From Roseofilum halophilum BLCC-M91 (GTDB lineage: Bacteria > Cyanobacteriota > Cyanobacteriia > Cyanobacteriales > Desertifilaceae), in NCBI RefSeq assembly GCF_030068445.1, contig NZ_JAQPOK010000141.1:1-45419 (forward strand): 45,419 nucleotides of DNA, in the 5' to 3' direction. The notes beneath the pieces were generated by a model. The model saw only the letters and a list, made by a program, of their open reading frames with translations, ran no database searches and was not told the DNA's origin. Position numbers and translations under genes: made by a program. Of the stretch, positions 34,965-43,858 are shown piece by piece. Positions within the stretch are counted from its first letter, which is position 1. Each line of letters opens with the position of its first letter.

Positions 34965-35267
34965 ATGCAAATTGCTAAAGTTTGTGGCACAGTCGTTAGC
35001 ACCCAAAAAGACCCGAGTCTTAGAGGGTCGAAATTTCTGCTGTTGCAGTTGATAGATGAGCAAGGCCGTCTTCTGCCTGAATATGAGGTAGCCGCAGATC
35101 CAAGCGTGGGAGCTGGATTAGATGAATGGGTACTGGTGAGTCGTGGCAGTGCGGCTCGCCAACTTGAAGGAACCCAAAACCGCCCTGTAGATGCTACGGT
35201 TATCGGAATTATTGACACGGTAACCGTAAGTAATGCCCGCATCTATAGCAAAAAAGATACCTATTAA
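34965..35267 (+). CDS. ccmL: Carboxysome vertex protein CcmL
   Basis: 100 residues. MQIAKVCGTVVSTQKDPSL, KFLLLQLIDEQGR, DPSVGAGLDEWVLVSRGSAAR and VIGIIDTVTV identify the pentameric BMV/EutN family. Pentamers cap the icosahedral vertices. Starts 24 bases after the ccmK1 stop; 162 bp lie between it and ccmM. Confidence 0.97.
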   Translation: MQIAKVCGTVVSTQKDPSLRGSKFLLLQLIDEQGRLLPEYEVAADPSVGAGLDEWVLVSRGSAARQLEGTQNRPVDATVIGIIDTVTVSNARIYSKKDTY

Positions 35268-35414
35268 TATTCAGTCCTCAAGGGTCAAAGGGTTGGTCGA
35301 GGGCGGTATGCACTTTTCTATCTCCATTCAATCCATCAAAACCCTTGTGAGGTCGGATACCATCCTAAACTCGACCCATAAACCCCATGACACTAGAGAC
35401 AAAACTCTCGCTAT

Positions 35415-35420
35415 AGGAGG
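35415..35420 (+). promoter_or_regulatory. Strong ribosome binding site of ccmM
   Basis: AGGAGG nine bases before the ATG at 35430 fixes the start of full-length CcmM. Confidence 0.85.
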
Positions 35421-35429
35421 AAAATTATT

Positions 35430-37079
35430 ATGGTTGTGCGTAGCCATACAGGGAGCAGTGCGGCTCCCCCCACCCCTTGGTCAAAAGACTTAGCGGAACC
35501 GAAAATTGATAGTAGTGCCTATGTCCACGCCTTCTCAAATTTAATTGGTGATGTCCAAATAGGAGCCAATGTCTTAGTCGCTCCCGGAACATCCATCCGG
35601 GCCGATGAGGGCGCTCCGTTCTATATTGGGGATCACACCAATGTACAAGACGGTGTAGTGATCCATGGTCTTGAAGAAGGCCGAGTGGTTGGGGATGATG
35701 GCAAAAAATACTCCGTATGGATTGGCGATCATTCTTCTATTACCCACATGGCTCTGATCCATGGGCCAGCCTATGTGGGAGATAACTGTTTTATTGGTTT
35801 CCGCTCTACAGTATTCAATGCCAGAATCGGCAATGGCTGCATCGTGATGATGCACGCTCTGATCCAGGATGTGGAAATTCCCCCCGGAAAATATGTTCCT
35901 TCTGGATCAATTATTACCAATCAACAGCAGGCCGATCGCCTGCCAGATGTGCAAAAAAGTGATTTGGCCTTTGCCAGTCACGTGGTCGGCGTTAATGATG
36001 CCCTCAGAGCTGGCTATCGATGTGCCGACAATATCGAATGTATTACGCCCATTCGCGATGAATCGGGCAACTCATCGGGCAACTCTAGTAATGGTCAAGT
36101 ACAAAGCAATATGACAGCTCTTAATTCAGAAACCGTAAACCAAATTAAAAATTTACTCGCCCAAGGCTATAAAATCGGGGCAGAGTATGCCGATCAACGC
36201 CGTTTCCGCACTGGCTCTTGGAAGAGCTGCCCTGTGATTGATTCGCGCGATACAAGAGCCGTCTTATCGGCAGTTGAATCTTGTATGGCGGCCCATGGGG
36301 GTGAATATGTGCGCCTGATTGGTATCGATTCCCAAGCCAAACGGCGCGTCCTAGAAACCATTATTCAAAGACCGGGTGACCAACCGGTGGCCCCTAGCGC
36401 CAGCGCTCCAGCCTCCTCTAGAGTTCCGAGCCATCAAAATGGCTCCTCCTCCAACGGTGCAGGAATGGGCGCTGACTTGGCTTCACAAGTGAAACAATTG
36501 GTCAATCAAGGCTACCGAATTACAACCGAACATGCGGATAAACGACGCTTCCGCACCAGTTCCTGGCTAACCGGGACTCCGATTAGTGGAAGCAGCCCTA
36601 CAGCCGTTTTGAATGGCATTGAATCTGTATTGAAAGATTATCAGGGGGAATATGTACGCTTGATTGCGGTTGACCCCAATGCCAAACGTCGGGTTTTAGA
36701 GGAAATTATTCAGCGACCGGATGGTAGGGTGGCTTCGAGCAGTAATGGTGCGTCGAGTATGGCCAGTCCTTCGGCTTCAGCACCTCGTGCCAGTCGTCCA
36801 GTAGCAGTCGGTTCTGGAAAATTGAGTGCCGAGGCGATCGAACAAGTGCGTGCTTTGCTGGCCCAAGGCTACAAGATTGGCACAGAACATGCGGATAAAC
36901 GGCGCTATAAAACGGGATCGTGGAAGAGCTGTTCTCCCATTGACTCGAACCGTGAATCGGAAGTGGTTGCCGCTTTAGAAGCTTGCTTGGCCGAACATGA
37001 AGGGGAGTATGTACGGATGTTGGGCATTGATCCGAAAGTGAGACGGCGCATGGCTGAATCGGTAATTCAACGCCCGTAA
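35430..37079 (+). CDS. ccmM: Carboxysome scaffold CcmM (gamma-CA domain plus three SSUL repeats)
   Basis: 549 residues. The N-terminal gamma-carbonic-anhydrase fold (about 25-205) keeps three histidines at 79, 106 and 111, the zinc-ligand pattern of active CcmM, and cysteines 198 and 204 that form the activating disulfide in Thermosynechococcus. Three Rubisco-small-subunit-like modules follow: about 232-316, 349-431 and 465-549, joined by Ser/Pro linkers. Modules 1 and 3 have cysteine pairs 18 apart (267/285, 501/519); module 2 has none. CcmM links Rubisco into the pre-carboxysome matrix. M228 (ATG at 36111) could start the short M35 isoform of 322 residues with three modules only. Three modules makes this an M58-like form. 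Confidence 0.97.
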   Translation: MVVRSHTGSSAAPPTPWSKDLAEPKIDSSAYVHAFSNLIGDVQIGANVLVAPGTSIRADEGAPFYIGDHTNVQDGVVIHGLEEGRVVGDDGKKYSVWIGDHSSITHMALIHGPAYVGDNCFIGFRSTVFNARIGNGCIVMMHALIQDVEIPPGKYVPSGSIITNQQQADRLPDVQKSDLAFASHVVGVNDALRAGYRCADNIECITPIRDESGNSSGNSSNGQVQSNMTALNSETVNQIKNLLAQGYKIGAEYADQRRFRTGSWKSCPVIDSRDTRAVLSAVESCMAAHGGEYVRLIGIDSQAKRRVLETIIQRPGDQPVAPSASAPASSRVPSHQNGSSSNGAGMGADLASQVKQLVNQGYRITTEHADKRRFRTSSWLTGTPISGSSPTAVLNGIESVLKDYQGEYVRLIAVDPNAKRRVLEEIIQRPDGRVASSSNGASSMASPSASAPRASRPVAVGSGKLSAEAIEQVRALLAQGYKIGTEHADKRRYKTGSWKSCSPIDSNRESEVVAALEACLAEHEGEYVRMLGIDPKVRRRMAESVIQRP

Positions 37080-37089
37080 GCCCGGATTG

Positions 37090-37141
37090 AATTCCCTCAA
37101 GGGAATTAGCAGAGTGTAAAACCTGGGGGAGGTTGACCTCC
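37090..37141. promoter_or_regulatory. Two hairpins between ccmM and ccmN
   Basis: AATTCCCT (37090-37097) pairs with AGGGAATT (37100-37107), and GGAGGT (37128-37133) with ACCTCC (37136-37141). Neither is followed by a U-run. They may set mRNA stability and the lower level of ccmN. Confidence 0.5.
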
Positions 37142-37209
37142 TCCAAGGGATGGATCTTCGACTCTGTTCGATCTAAAAATGTGCTGCAACAATGAGGTTC
37201 GAGAATATT

Positions 37210-37992
37210 ATGGCGGTGATGCCTTGGCAACCTCTTCATAACCAAGCGTCTTGTATTGATGGGGAGGTGAGCATTGACCCTAGCGCGGTGGTGGCTTCGG
37301 GGGTAGCGTTGATTGCGAATCCCGAAAGTCGGATTGTGATTGGGGCGGGAGTTTGTATTGGTATGGGGGTGGTGCTTCATGCCGATCGCGGAACGTTGAA
37401 GGTTGAAGATGGGGCAATCTTGGGCGCGGGAGTGTTGATGGTGGGCGCGGGAACGATTGGAGCAAGGGCTTGTGTCGGGCCGGTTTCAACGGTGTTTAAT
37501 TGCTCAGTGGATTCAGAACAAGTGGTGGCTCCAGGTTCGTTGTTGGGAGACCAGGGACGTTCGGGAATGGAGGCTGAGGTGGTGGAGAAAACGGTTGAGT
37601 CTGTGGCGACAGTGGAGCCTGTGGAAGAGGCTCCAAAAGAGCTAGAGCCTCAAACGCAAGACTCTCAGGTTGAGACCTATAACCCTCCATCGAATCCTTC
37701 GGCGATGCAATCTTCGATTCATGCGGCTCAGGCGGCGATCGCCCGTAATTTAATCGCCAATCCCCCCCCGACCCGAACCAAGCCCGATCCGGAAACTCCC
37801 AACTCAGAGGAACCTTTAGCCAATGAGCCAGCTCAAGCCACTGAACCCCAAGAAGCTCAGGGGTCTGATGCACTCAACCCGTCGGTGTATGGACATCAAC
37901 ATCTGCAACGGTTAATGGCGACGTTGTTTCCCCATCGTCAGGCCTTGAATGGGGAGATACAGGATGCCCCCGTTTCTGAGGATTCCGATTAA
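37210..37992 (+). CDS. ccmN: Carboxysome adaptor CcmN
   Basis: 260 residues from the ATG at 37210, chosen because the family starts close to this point; an ATG at 37192 in frame would add six residues. A left-handed beta-helix of hexapeptides (about 15-125: SRIVIGAGVCIGMGVVLHAD) is followed by an acidic, Pro-rich linker and the C-terminal encapsulation peptide VYGHQHLQRLMATLFPHRQ (about 226-245), which docks onto CcmK hexamers. CcmN binds CcmM, bridging core and shell. Acidic tail of about 14 residues after the peptide. Confidence 0.95.
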   Translation: MAVMPWQPLHNQASCIDGEVSIDPSAVVASGVALIANPESRIVIGAGVCIGMGVVLHADRGTLKVEDGAILGAGVLMVGAGTIGARACVGPVSTVFNCSVDSEQVVAPGSLLGDQGRSGMEAEVVEKTVESVATVEPVEEAPKELEPQTQDSQVETYNPPSNPSAMQSSIHAAQAAIARNLIANPPPTRTKPDPETPNSEEPLANEPAQATEPQEAQGSDALNPSVYGHQHLQRLMATLFPHRQALNGEIQDAPVSEDSD

Positions 37993-38062
37993 GAGATTCC
38001 GTCAGGTTTGGCGATCGAACCTTTATACTTAAGAAAGATAGCGTAAATATAGAGGAGTGAAG

Positions 38063-38095
38063 ATGATCGATAGCCCTCTGAAGTCAAAAGCATGA
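38063..38095 (+). CDS. 10-codon leader ORF coupled to ccmO
   Basis: AGAGGAG (38051-38057) is a strong ribosome site five bases before an ATG that opens MIDSPLKSKA and ends in TGA. The TGA overlaps the ccmO ATG as ATGA (38092-38095). ccmO itself has no ribosome site. The ORF is out of frame with ccmO, so it is not an extension. Probable translational-coupling leader; no peptide function is implied. Confidence 0.6.
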   Translation: MIDSPLKSKA

Positions 38096-38832
38096 GTAGA
38101 CCCGATACTCTCCATGGAAGTTCGTTAGGTTTGGTGTCAACCCGGAGCTTTCCCGCAGTGATTGCGGTAGCAGATGCCATGATTAAGGCAGCGGAAGTGA
38201 CCTTGGTGGGCATTGAAAAAATTGGTAATGGCTATTGTACGGCGATCGCCAGGGGGAGGATTGCCGATATTCGGTTAGCGGTGGAATATGGCTCGCAAAC
38301 GGCCCGCGACTTTGGCCCGGAGCAACTCGTCAGTAGTAGCGTAATTCCCAGACCATTACCGAATTTAGAAGTCATCTTCCCCATTAATCCCCAGTTTATG
38401 GAAGTCGCGGCTTATAACCAGGAAAATCGCTATAGCCGTCAAGCGGTAGGATTGCTCGAAACCATTGGCTTTCCGCCCATGGTTGGGGCGGCCGATGCGA
38501 TGCTGAAATCGGCCAATGTAGAATTAATGTCTTTTGAAACCATCGGTTCTGGACTCTGTACGGCCATTATTCGCGGTTCAGTTGCCGATGTAGCCATGGC
38601 GATCGAATCGGGAGTGTATGAAGCCCAACGCATTGGAGAACTCAATGCCATTTATATTATCCCCAGACCTCAAGACGACTTAGAACAAATTCTACCGGTA
38701 GCCAGTGTTTTGATGACAGAAGAATCAGAACCCTTGAAGTTACCCATAAGCATCGAGCAGGAAGAGATGGAGGAAGAATTGATTAAGTTACCGGATCTGG
38801 AAAAAGTGCCCCTGAAAATTGAAGAAAAATAA
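38092..38832 (+). CDS. ccmO: Carboxysome shell protein CcmO (tandem BMC)
   Basis: 246 residues with two BMC domains: about 10-95 (SLGLVSTRSFPAVIAVADAM, KIGNGYCTAIARGRIADIR) and about 116-205 (AVGLLETIGFPPMVGAADAM, TIGSGLCTAIIRGSVADVA), and an acidic/lysine tail of about 35 residues. Forms pseudohexameric trimers in the shell and is essential for carboxysomes in Synechococcus. The pore residues GNG and GSG differ between halves. The start ATG overlaps the stop of a leader ORF. Sixth in the ccm run, 99 bases after ccmN. Many relatives keep ccmO elsewhere, so the linkage is notable. Confidence 0.95.
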   Translation: MSRPDTLHGSSLGLVSTRSFPAVIAVADAMIKAAEVTLVGIEKIGNGYCTAIARGRIADIRLAVEYGSQTARDFGPEQLVSSSVIPRPLPNLEVIFPINPQFMEVAAYNQENRYSRQAVGLLETIGFPPMVGAADAMLKSANVELMSFETIGSGLCTAIIRGSVADVAMAIESGVYEAQRIGELNAIYIIPRPQDDLEQILPVASVLMTEESEPLKLPISIEQEEMEEELIKLPDLEKVPLKIEEK

Positions 38833-38839
38833 GATTCAC

Positions 38840-39604
38840 CTAATCGAAAAATAAAGCGCCTAAATTCTTAAACTGAAAGCGCAAATGGGCCGGAATTCCC
38901 TTGGTGTGATTAAACTCCGTATGGGTTAATATGGTATCTTTCCAGGTGACATCCTGCACATTAGCGCCAGTCAAATCTGCTTCCCGTAAATTCGCATCAC
39001 TTAAATCTGCCCGGTAAAGATTAGCTTTAGAAAGATTAGCGCGACACAGGAGAGCCTCACTTAAAAAGGCTCGTTCTAAGTCCCCTTGAAATAACTCGGC
39101 GGCGGTCAAATTGGCCTGATTTAAGAAGGCTTGATTTAAATCGACCCCAACTAAGTTCGCATGGGAAAAATCGACTTGATTCAAGAACGCACCCATTAAA
39201 TTACTCTGAAACAAATTAGCATGGGATAAATTGGATTGAGTCAAAAAAGATTGACTTAAATTCGTGCGGCGTAAAATACCATGGCTCAACTTGACTCGTC
39301 TGAGATTGGCTTGATTAATTAAGGCCCCACTCAAATGGGCATGACTTAAATTGGAATCACTTAAATTAATGCCACTCAGACAAGCATGGCGAAGAATCGC
39401 GCCAGTTAAATCTGCTTTGCTCAAAAAAGCGCCACTTAAATTGCTCTTTTCTAAATCGGTTGCACTCCAATTAATGCCATTGAAATTTCCCTCTTTCAAG
39501 CTTGCCCCTCTGAGATCCGGTAGAATTTCAGGATGACTCTTGCGCCAAGCGTTCCAAGTGTCTATTCCTTCATGAAGTAAATCTAAATGTTCTTGATTAG
39601 CCAT
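38840..39604 (-). CDS. Pentapeptide repeat protein
   Basis: 254 residues. From about residue 45 to 235 it is made of A(D/N)LXX repeats such as SNLSGAFLSKADLTGAILRH and NLFQSNLMGAFLNQ, forming a right-handed quadrilateral beta-helix. The N-terminal 40 residues are a helical cap (HLDLLHEGIDTWNAW). No signal peptide or membrane helix, so likely cytosolic. Known members mimic DNA or act in signalling; the role here is unknown. It is convergent with ccmO with only seven bases between stops. Confidence 0.92.
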   Translation of the reverse strand: MANQEHLDLLHEGIDTWNAWRKSHPEILPDLRGASLKEGNFNGINWSATDLEKSNLSGAFLSKADLTGAILRHACLSGINLSDSNLSHAHLSGALINQANLRRVKLSHGILRRTNLSQSFLTQSNLSHANLFQSNLMGAFLNQVDFSHANLVGVDLNQAFLNQANLTAAELFQGDLERAFLSEALLCRANLSKANLYRADLSDANLREADLTGANVQDVTWKDTILTHTEFNHTKGIPAHLRFQFKNLGALFFD

Positions 39605-39835
39605 AACTGAGATGACAGACAGAGGTAAGGAGTCGATTACAATTTTTTAAGGTGTCTTTTCCTGCGGATTATTAGAATTTCGGCTTGTATAGGAACATAA
39701 AGGCTTGCCAGATTGGAAGTCTTTATCTTAAATGAGAAGAGGTTGGCCTTTAAGCTAACGTCTTAAAGGTGGGGTTTATGGCCCCCCAATTTAAGATTCA
39801 ATTGTGTCTCGTTGCCGATCGCCTAGGGAGGGTCT
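39605..39835. promoter_or_regulatory. Divergent region pentapeptide / WD40 genes
   Basis: 231 bp. CCTTTAAG (39747-39754) pairs with CTTAAAGG (39762-39769), a possible leader hairpin or operator upstream of the WD40 gene. GGAGGG a few bases before the GTG is the ribosome site. No other structure found. Confidence 0.45.
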
Positions 39836-41308
39836 GTGACTAATTGTCCTGTTTGTGGTACAGAGTATATTGAAGGAACCACGAAACTGTGTAAAACCTG
39901 TGGTTGGGATTTAACCCCGGAGTCGATCCCCGACCAAGTGCTACAAGTCCTCCTCCAACGAGAACGGTTGCGTTTGGCTTGGGCTAAAGGGGTTTGGGCT
40001 AGGGCCAGGGAGTTGGCTTCGCGGGTGAGGTTACAGTCAACATTGGGGGATCTACAGTCTCAGTTAGAGTTGGCGACCCAAGAGCGATCGCTACTACAAA
40101 GCCAACTGTCTCAAGTATATTCGCAAATGGAGGAAATCAGCCCAGCCCAACTCCAGGCCCTACTCATGAATCAAACGGATGGGGGAGAAACCCTGGTGGA
40201 GTTGCAACAAACCCAAACTCGACTCCAACAGGAACTGAGTCAAACCCAGGAATTACTGGAATTAGCCCAATCTCAAATTGGTTCGGATGGCTTGGATTTA
40301 ATCATTGAAGCCCTACAAGATCCATCGGTTCAAGTGCAACGAGTGGCCTATTTATTACTCCAACGCAGTGGTTCGATCAAGGCTCAGAGAGCAATAGAAG
40401 CTTTTAAGTTGCAGAGTTATCAGCTTTTCTCCTGTATGTATACCGGGAACCATGATGGCCCGGTACGGGCGATCGCCGTTTCTGCCGATGGTCAATGGAT
40501 AGCCAGTGGAAGTAATGACCAAACGATTAAAATTTGGCACGGAGAAACTGGGGAACTGCACCAAACCCTGACCGGCCATAGTGGTTCAGTCTTATCCGTG
40601 GCTATTTCTACCGACGGAGAAATTTTAGCCAGTGGCAGCAGCGATGGCTCGATTAAGGTCTGGAATCTGAAAACGGGTGAGTTAATGAGTACCCTGGCTG
40701 GGTATGCTGGGGAAGTGTGGACGGTGGCCATTACTCCGGACAATCAAATTGTGGCTGGAGGCAGTGAGGATAAGACGATCAAGCTCTGGAATTGGAAAAC
40801 GGGAGAGTTAACCAGTACCTTAGCGGGCTATGCCGGAGGCGTGCGATCGATCGCCATGAGTGGCCAAGGAGATAAAATTACTGGGGGGAGTAACGATCAA
40901 ACCATTAAGTTGTGGAATTTAGACCGTAAGGAGTTACTCTATACCTTAACCGGCCATAGCGATCGCGTGCGCTCTGTAGCCATTAGTGCGGATGGTCAAC
41001 GGTTAGCTAGTGGTAGTAGTGACCAAACCATTCGCTTATGGAATTTGGAAACCGGAGAAGCTGAACAAGTGCTTTGCGATCATGCAGCGGCCGTAACGTC
41101 AGTGATCATTACGGCAGATAATAAGGTTCTCGCTAGTGCCAGCGATGATTGTACAGTGAAGTTATGGAATTTGCAGACCGGCGAGTTGTTGCAAACCTTT
41201 ACCGATCATCTGAATTATGTGGTTGGGGTAGCCATCAGTGCCAATGGTGCCACCATGGCCACGGGAAGTTTCGATCATACGGTGAAAATTTGGCGGGTGG
41301 TGGCTTAA
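39836..41308 (+). CDS. Zinc-ribbon and WD40 repeat protein
   Basis: 490 residues from a GTG start. The N-terminus has a zinc ribbon (CPVCGTEYIEGTTKLCKTCG, residues about 4-23). A coiled coil rich in Gln/Leu runs to about 150, then a HEAT-like short region, then seven WD40 repeats from about 200 to the end, for example SVAISTDGEILASGSSDGSI and SVAISADGQRLASGSSDQTI. A full seven-blade propeller is present. Such proteins are protein-interaction platforms in the cyanobacterial cytoplasm; partners are unknown. Ends 42 bases before the TPR gene, so both may be transcribed together. Confidence 0.92.
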   Translation: MTNCPVCGTEYIEGTTKLCKTCGWDLTPESIPDQVLQVLLQRERLRLAWAKGVWARARELASRVRLQSTLGDLQSQLELATQERSLLQSQLSQVYSQMEEISPAQLQALLMNQTDGGETLVELQQTQTRLQQELSQTQELLELAQSQIGSDGLDLIIEALQDPSVQVQRVAYLLLQRSGSIKAQRAIEAFKLQSYQLFSCMYTGNHDGPVRAIAVSADGQWIASGSNDQTIKIWHGETGELHQTLTGHSGSVLSVAISTDGEILASGSSDGSIKVWNLKTGELMSTLAGYAGEVWTVAITPDNQIVAGGSEDKTIKLWNWKTGELTSTLAGYAGGVRSIAMSGQGDKITGGSNDQTIKLWNLDRKELLYTLTGHSDRVRSVAISADGQRLASGSSDQTIRLWNLETGEAEQVLCDHAAAVTSVIITADNKVLASASDDCTVKLWNLQTGELLQTFTDHLNYVVGVAISANGATMATGSFDHTVKIWRVVA

Positions 41309-41350
41309 AAAGTGGAGACAATTGGCAATTGAAATGAGGGAATAACAATC

Positions 41351-43066
41351 ATGAGTAAACAAAAGGAGCGGGGTTTAATCAAAATTGGGGCAATGCTGTT
41401 GAGCTTTGGCATGGTGTTGAGTCCCCAGTTGGCTTGGGGACAAGGATTACAGGACTTATTTCGCCAAGCAGAAGAAGCACGGCAAGCGGGAAATTATCGA
41501 GGCGCTGAGGAAATTTGGCGACAGGTGATTGAACAAGATCCCGATAATGCCCCGGCCTATTTGGGGTTGGGGAATCGTTTGCGGGATCAGAATAAATTAG
41601 AAGAGGCGATCGCCGCCTATGAGAAGGCGATCGAACTCGATCCCAATTATGCCTTTGCTTATGTGGGGTTGGGGAATGTCCTGCGTTCAGCCAATCAGTT
41701 GGAAGCGGCTAAAACCCAATATGAACAAGCCATTGAACTCAATCCCAATTTGCCGGGAGTATATTGGAATTTGGGCAATGTGTGGGCTGAGTTGGGGAAT
41801 TTAGAGGAGGCGATCGCCCAATTTCGGATCGCCCTGAAGCTCAAGCCTGATTCTGTGCCCGTTTACAATGATTTGGGCGATGTGCTGCTGAAATTAGGGA
41901 ATGTGGAAGAGGCGATCGCCATTTACAATGAGGCGATCGATCTGGGATCGCAGTATGTTTCCAGTTATGTGGGATTAGGAAATGCCCTGCGGGAAAATAA
42001 TCAACTCGAGCAGGCGATCGAAGCTTATAAAAGTGCCATCCAATTCAATGCTTTTGATGCTTCTGCCTATGTTGCCTTGGGGGATATTTACTATCAACAA
42101 CAAGATTGGCAGCAAGTGGTGGAAGTGTACCAAGCGGGGGTGAATCTCCAAGAAGATTACCGCGTGTATACGGCTTTGGGCTACGCTTGGCAACAGTTGG
42201 GGAATCTGGAGCGGGCGATCGCTGCCTATGAAGGTGCTATTAATGAAGACCCCAATGGGGTTCTGGCCCACTACAATTTGCTCGAATCCCAACGCTTATT
42301 GGCTCTAGAAGATGCCTCTAACGCCGAAAATGACGAAAACATCTCTAACGCTTCAGATGACCCCTCAGATAATGAAGAGACCTCTAGCCCTTCAGATGAC
42401 AAAAATGAAGTCAATTCAGAAGATCCTGAAACTCCTTCTCCTTTAGCTCCCATCGCCCGCATTATTACCCCCGTAGCGAATGGAGTGAATATTGGTACGG
42501 GTTGGTTATTGGAAAACACGGAAGATCGGGCCTTGGTGCTGACCAGTCGGGAGGCGATCGCCCATGCCTCCTCCTTAGAAAATGACCAGATTCAGGTGGA
42601 ATTTTTCCAGCCCTCAGAAACGGGGATTTTACCCCGCTATAGCGCCCAACTGATGCACATTACCCCAGAAGAAGCCCCCACCAATTTAGTCGTATTACAA
42701 GTTACTGGACTTCCGGAAACCATTCAACCCCTAGAGATCAGTACCGAATTAGGCGATCGGGAAGTAGAATTAATTGGCCATCCTTTTAATACTGACCCTT
42801 GGCAAACCGTGAGCGGCAACCTAGATACAGATGCTCAACCGGTTAAAATTACTGCTAATTTAGCCCAAGGATATGCAGGTAGCCCAATATTGAATCAAGA
42901 CCAACAGGCGATCGCCATCTTAGGCCATGTGGGAGCCGTTAACCCAGAAACCGAGACCCCCTTTACTCCAGCTATTACAGAAACCGGTGTGGTTTATCCC
43001 ATGGCATTAATTCAGGAACAACTCGAAGCTTGGGGCATTTTGGGAAAGGACATCGCCGGAAAGTGA
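41351..43066 (+). CDS. Exported TPR protein with a degenerate trypsin-like domain
   Basis: 571 residues. Signal peptide about 1-30 (ending LAWGQG), then seven to eight TPR repeats (about 35-310, e.g. APAYLGLGNRLRDQNKLEEA), an acidic Ser/Asp/Asn linker (about 320-365), and a C-terminal trypsin/HtrA-like fold (about 370-571). The fold keeps VNIGTGWLLEN, LVLTS, LIGHPF and GYAGSPILN. The expected His is replaced by Glu401, the expected Asp by Asn445, and the expected Ser by Ala509, so it is predicted to be proteolytically dead, possibly a periplasmic binding module. Paralogues with intact triads are common in cyanobacteria. May share a transcript with the WD40 gene. Confidence 0.85.
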   Translation: MSKQKERGLIKIGAMLLSFGMVLSPQLAWGQGLQDLFRQAEEARQAGNYRGAEEIWRQVIEQDPDNAPAYLGLGNRLRDQNKLEEAIAAYEKAIELDPNYAFAYVGLGNVLRSANQLEAAKTQYEQAIELNPNLPGVYWNLGNVWAELGNLEEAIAQFRIALKLKPDSVPVYNDLGDVLLKLGNVEEAIAIYNEAIDLGSQYVSSYVGLGNALRENNQLEQAIEAYKSAIQFNAFDASAYVALGDIYYQQQDWQQVVEVYQAGVNLQEDYRVYTALGYAWQQLGNLERAIAAYEGAINEDPNGVLAHYNLLESQRLLALEDASNAENDENISNASDDPSDNEETSSPSDDKNEVNSEDPETPSPLAPIARIITPVANGVNIGTGWLLENTEDRALVLTSREAIAHASSLENDQIQVEFFQPSETGILPRYSAQLMHITPEEAPTNLVVLQVTGLPETIQPLEISTELGDREVELIGHPFNTDPWQTVSGNLDTDAQPVKITANLAQGYAGSPILNQDQQAIAILGHVGAVNPETETPFTPAITETGVVYPMALIQEQLEAWGILGKDIAGK

Positions 43067-43149
43067 TAGTAAAATAAAATAGCTATCCTTTAAGGTCTTG
43101 ACATCATTTTAACGGGTAAACCCCAATATCCAAAAATAACAAAAAAATC

Positions 43150-43791
43150 ATGAGATTACCCACAATCACAGAAGATAGTATTGCTCTGGAACCGGGAGAT
43201 GAATTAATTCTGCGCTTTCGGACTTGGGAAGATTACGAAGAATTATTAACTCGTCGCGAAGATAAGGCTGGATTAAGAATTGACTATAATAGTAACACTC
43301 AAGAAATTAGAATCATGTCACCCTTGCCCCGACATGGAAATCAAGTAGACTTGCTGGCTGATTTTGTAAAGATTTTACTTCGCAATTCTGGCAAAGATTG
43401 GCAATCTTTTACTCCCATAACATTGAAACGAATCGATCGCCAGGGTATTGAACCCGACCACTGTTTTTATATCGATAATCGGTTAGCCGTTTTAGGTAAG
43501 GAGCGGATCGATCTAGAAACCGATCCGGCTCCAGATTTAGTCATTGAAGTCGATTTAACATCTATGACAGAACCGGAAAATTATGAGGCGATTGCGCCCT
43601 CAGAATTATGGATTTATCGAGACAATACGTTGCGTTTTTATCACTTTAGTTCTGAAGGTCATCAAGAAGTCGAAAACAGTCGGTGGTTTGGCGATCGCGA
43701 TCTAAAATCTCTCATTCCTAAATATATCGAGCGCGGTTGGGAAATGGGGTCGAGTGTGGCGATCCGGGAATTTGAAGAGGAAGTGCGATAA
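43150..43791 (+). CDS. Uma2 family (DUF820) endonuclease-like protein
   Basis: 213 residues. EPDHCFYIDNR and APDLVIEVDLTS give the PD-(D/E)xK core, with LPRHGNQVDLLADFV at the N-terminal helix. Uma2 proteins occur in large paralogous numbers in cyanobacteria and may be mobile or restriction-like elements, but no activity is shown for most. Codons upstream are AT-rich and no operon partner is obvious. Confidence 0.9.
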   Translation: MRLPTITEDSIALEPGDELILRFRTWEDYEELLTRREDKAGLRIDYNSNTQEIRIMSPLPRHGNQVDLLADFVKILLRNSGKDWQSFTPITLKRIDRQGIEPDHCFYIDNRLAVLGKERIDLETDPAPDLVIEVDLTSMTEPENYEAIAPSELWIYRDNTLRFYHFSSEGHQEVENSRWFGDRDLKSLIPKYIERGWEMGSSVAIREFEEEVR

Positions 43792-43858
43792 TGCGACTCA
43801 TCGCTGACGAATAGATTTTCAATGTATAATAAAATAAGAGCAATTCATTAATTCTCCA

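Noticed and set aside
36706-37380. 224-residue minus-strand ORF opposite ccmM and ccmN
   Set aside because: Composition is biased (His/Pro-rich) as expected for an antisense frame over conserved genes.
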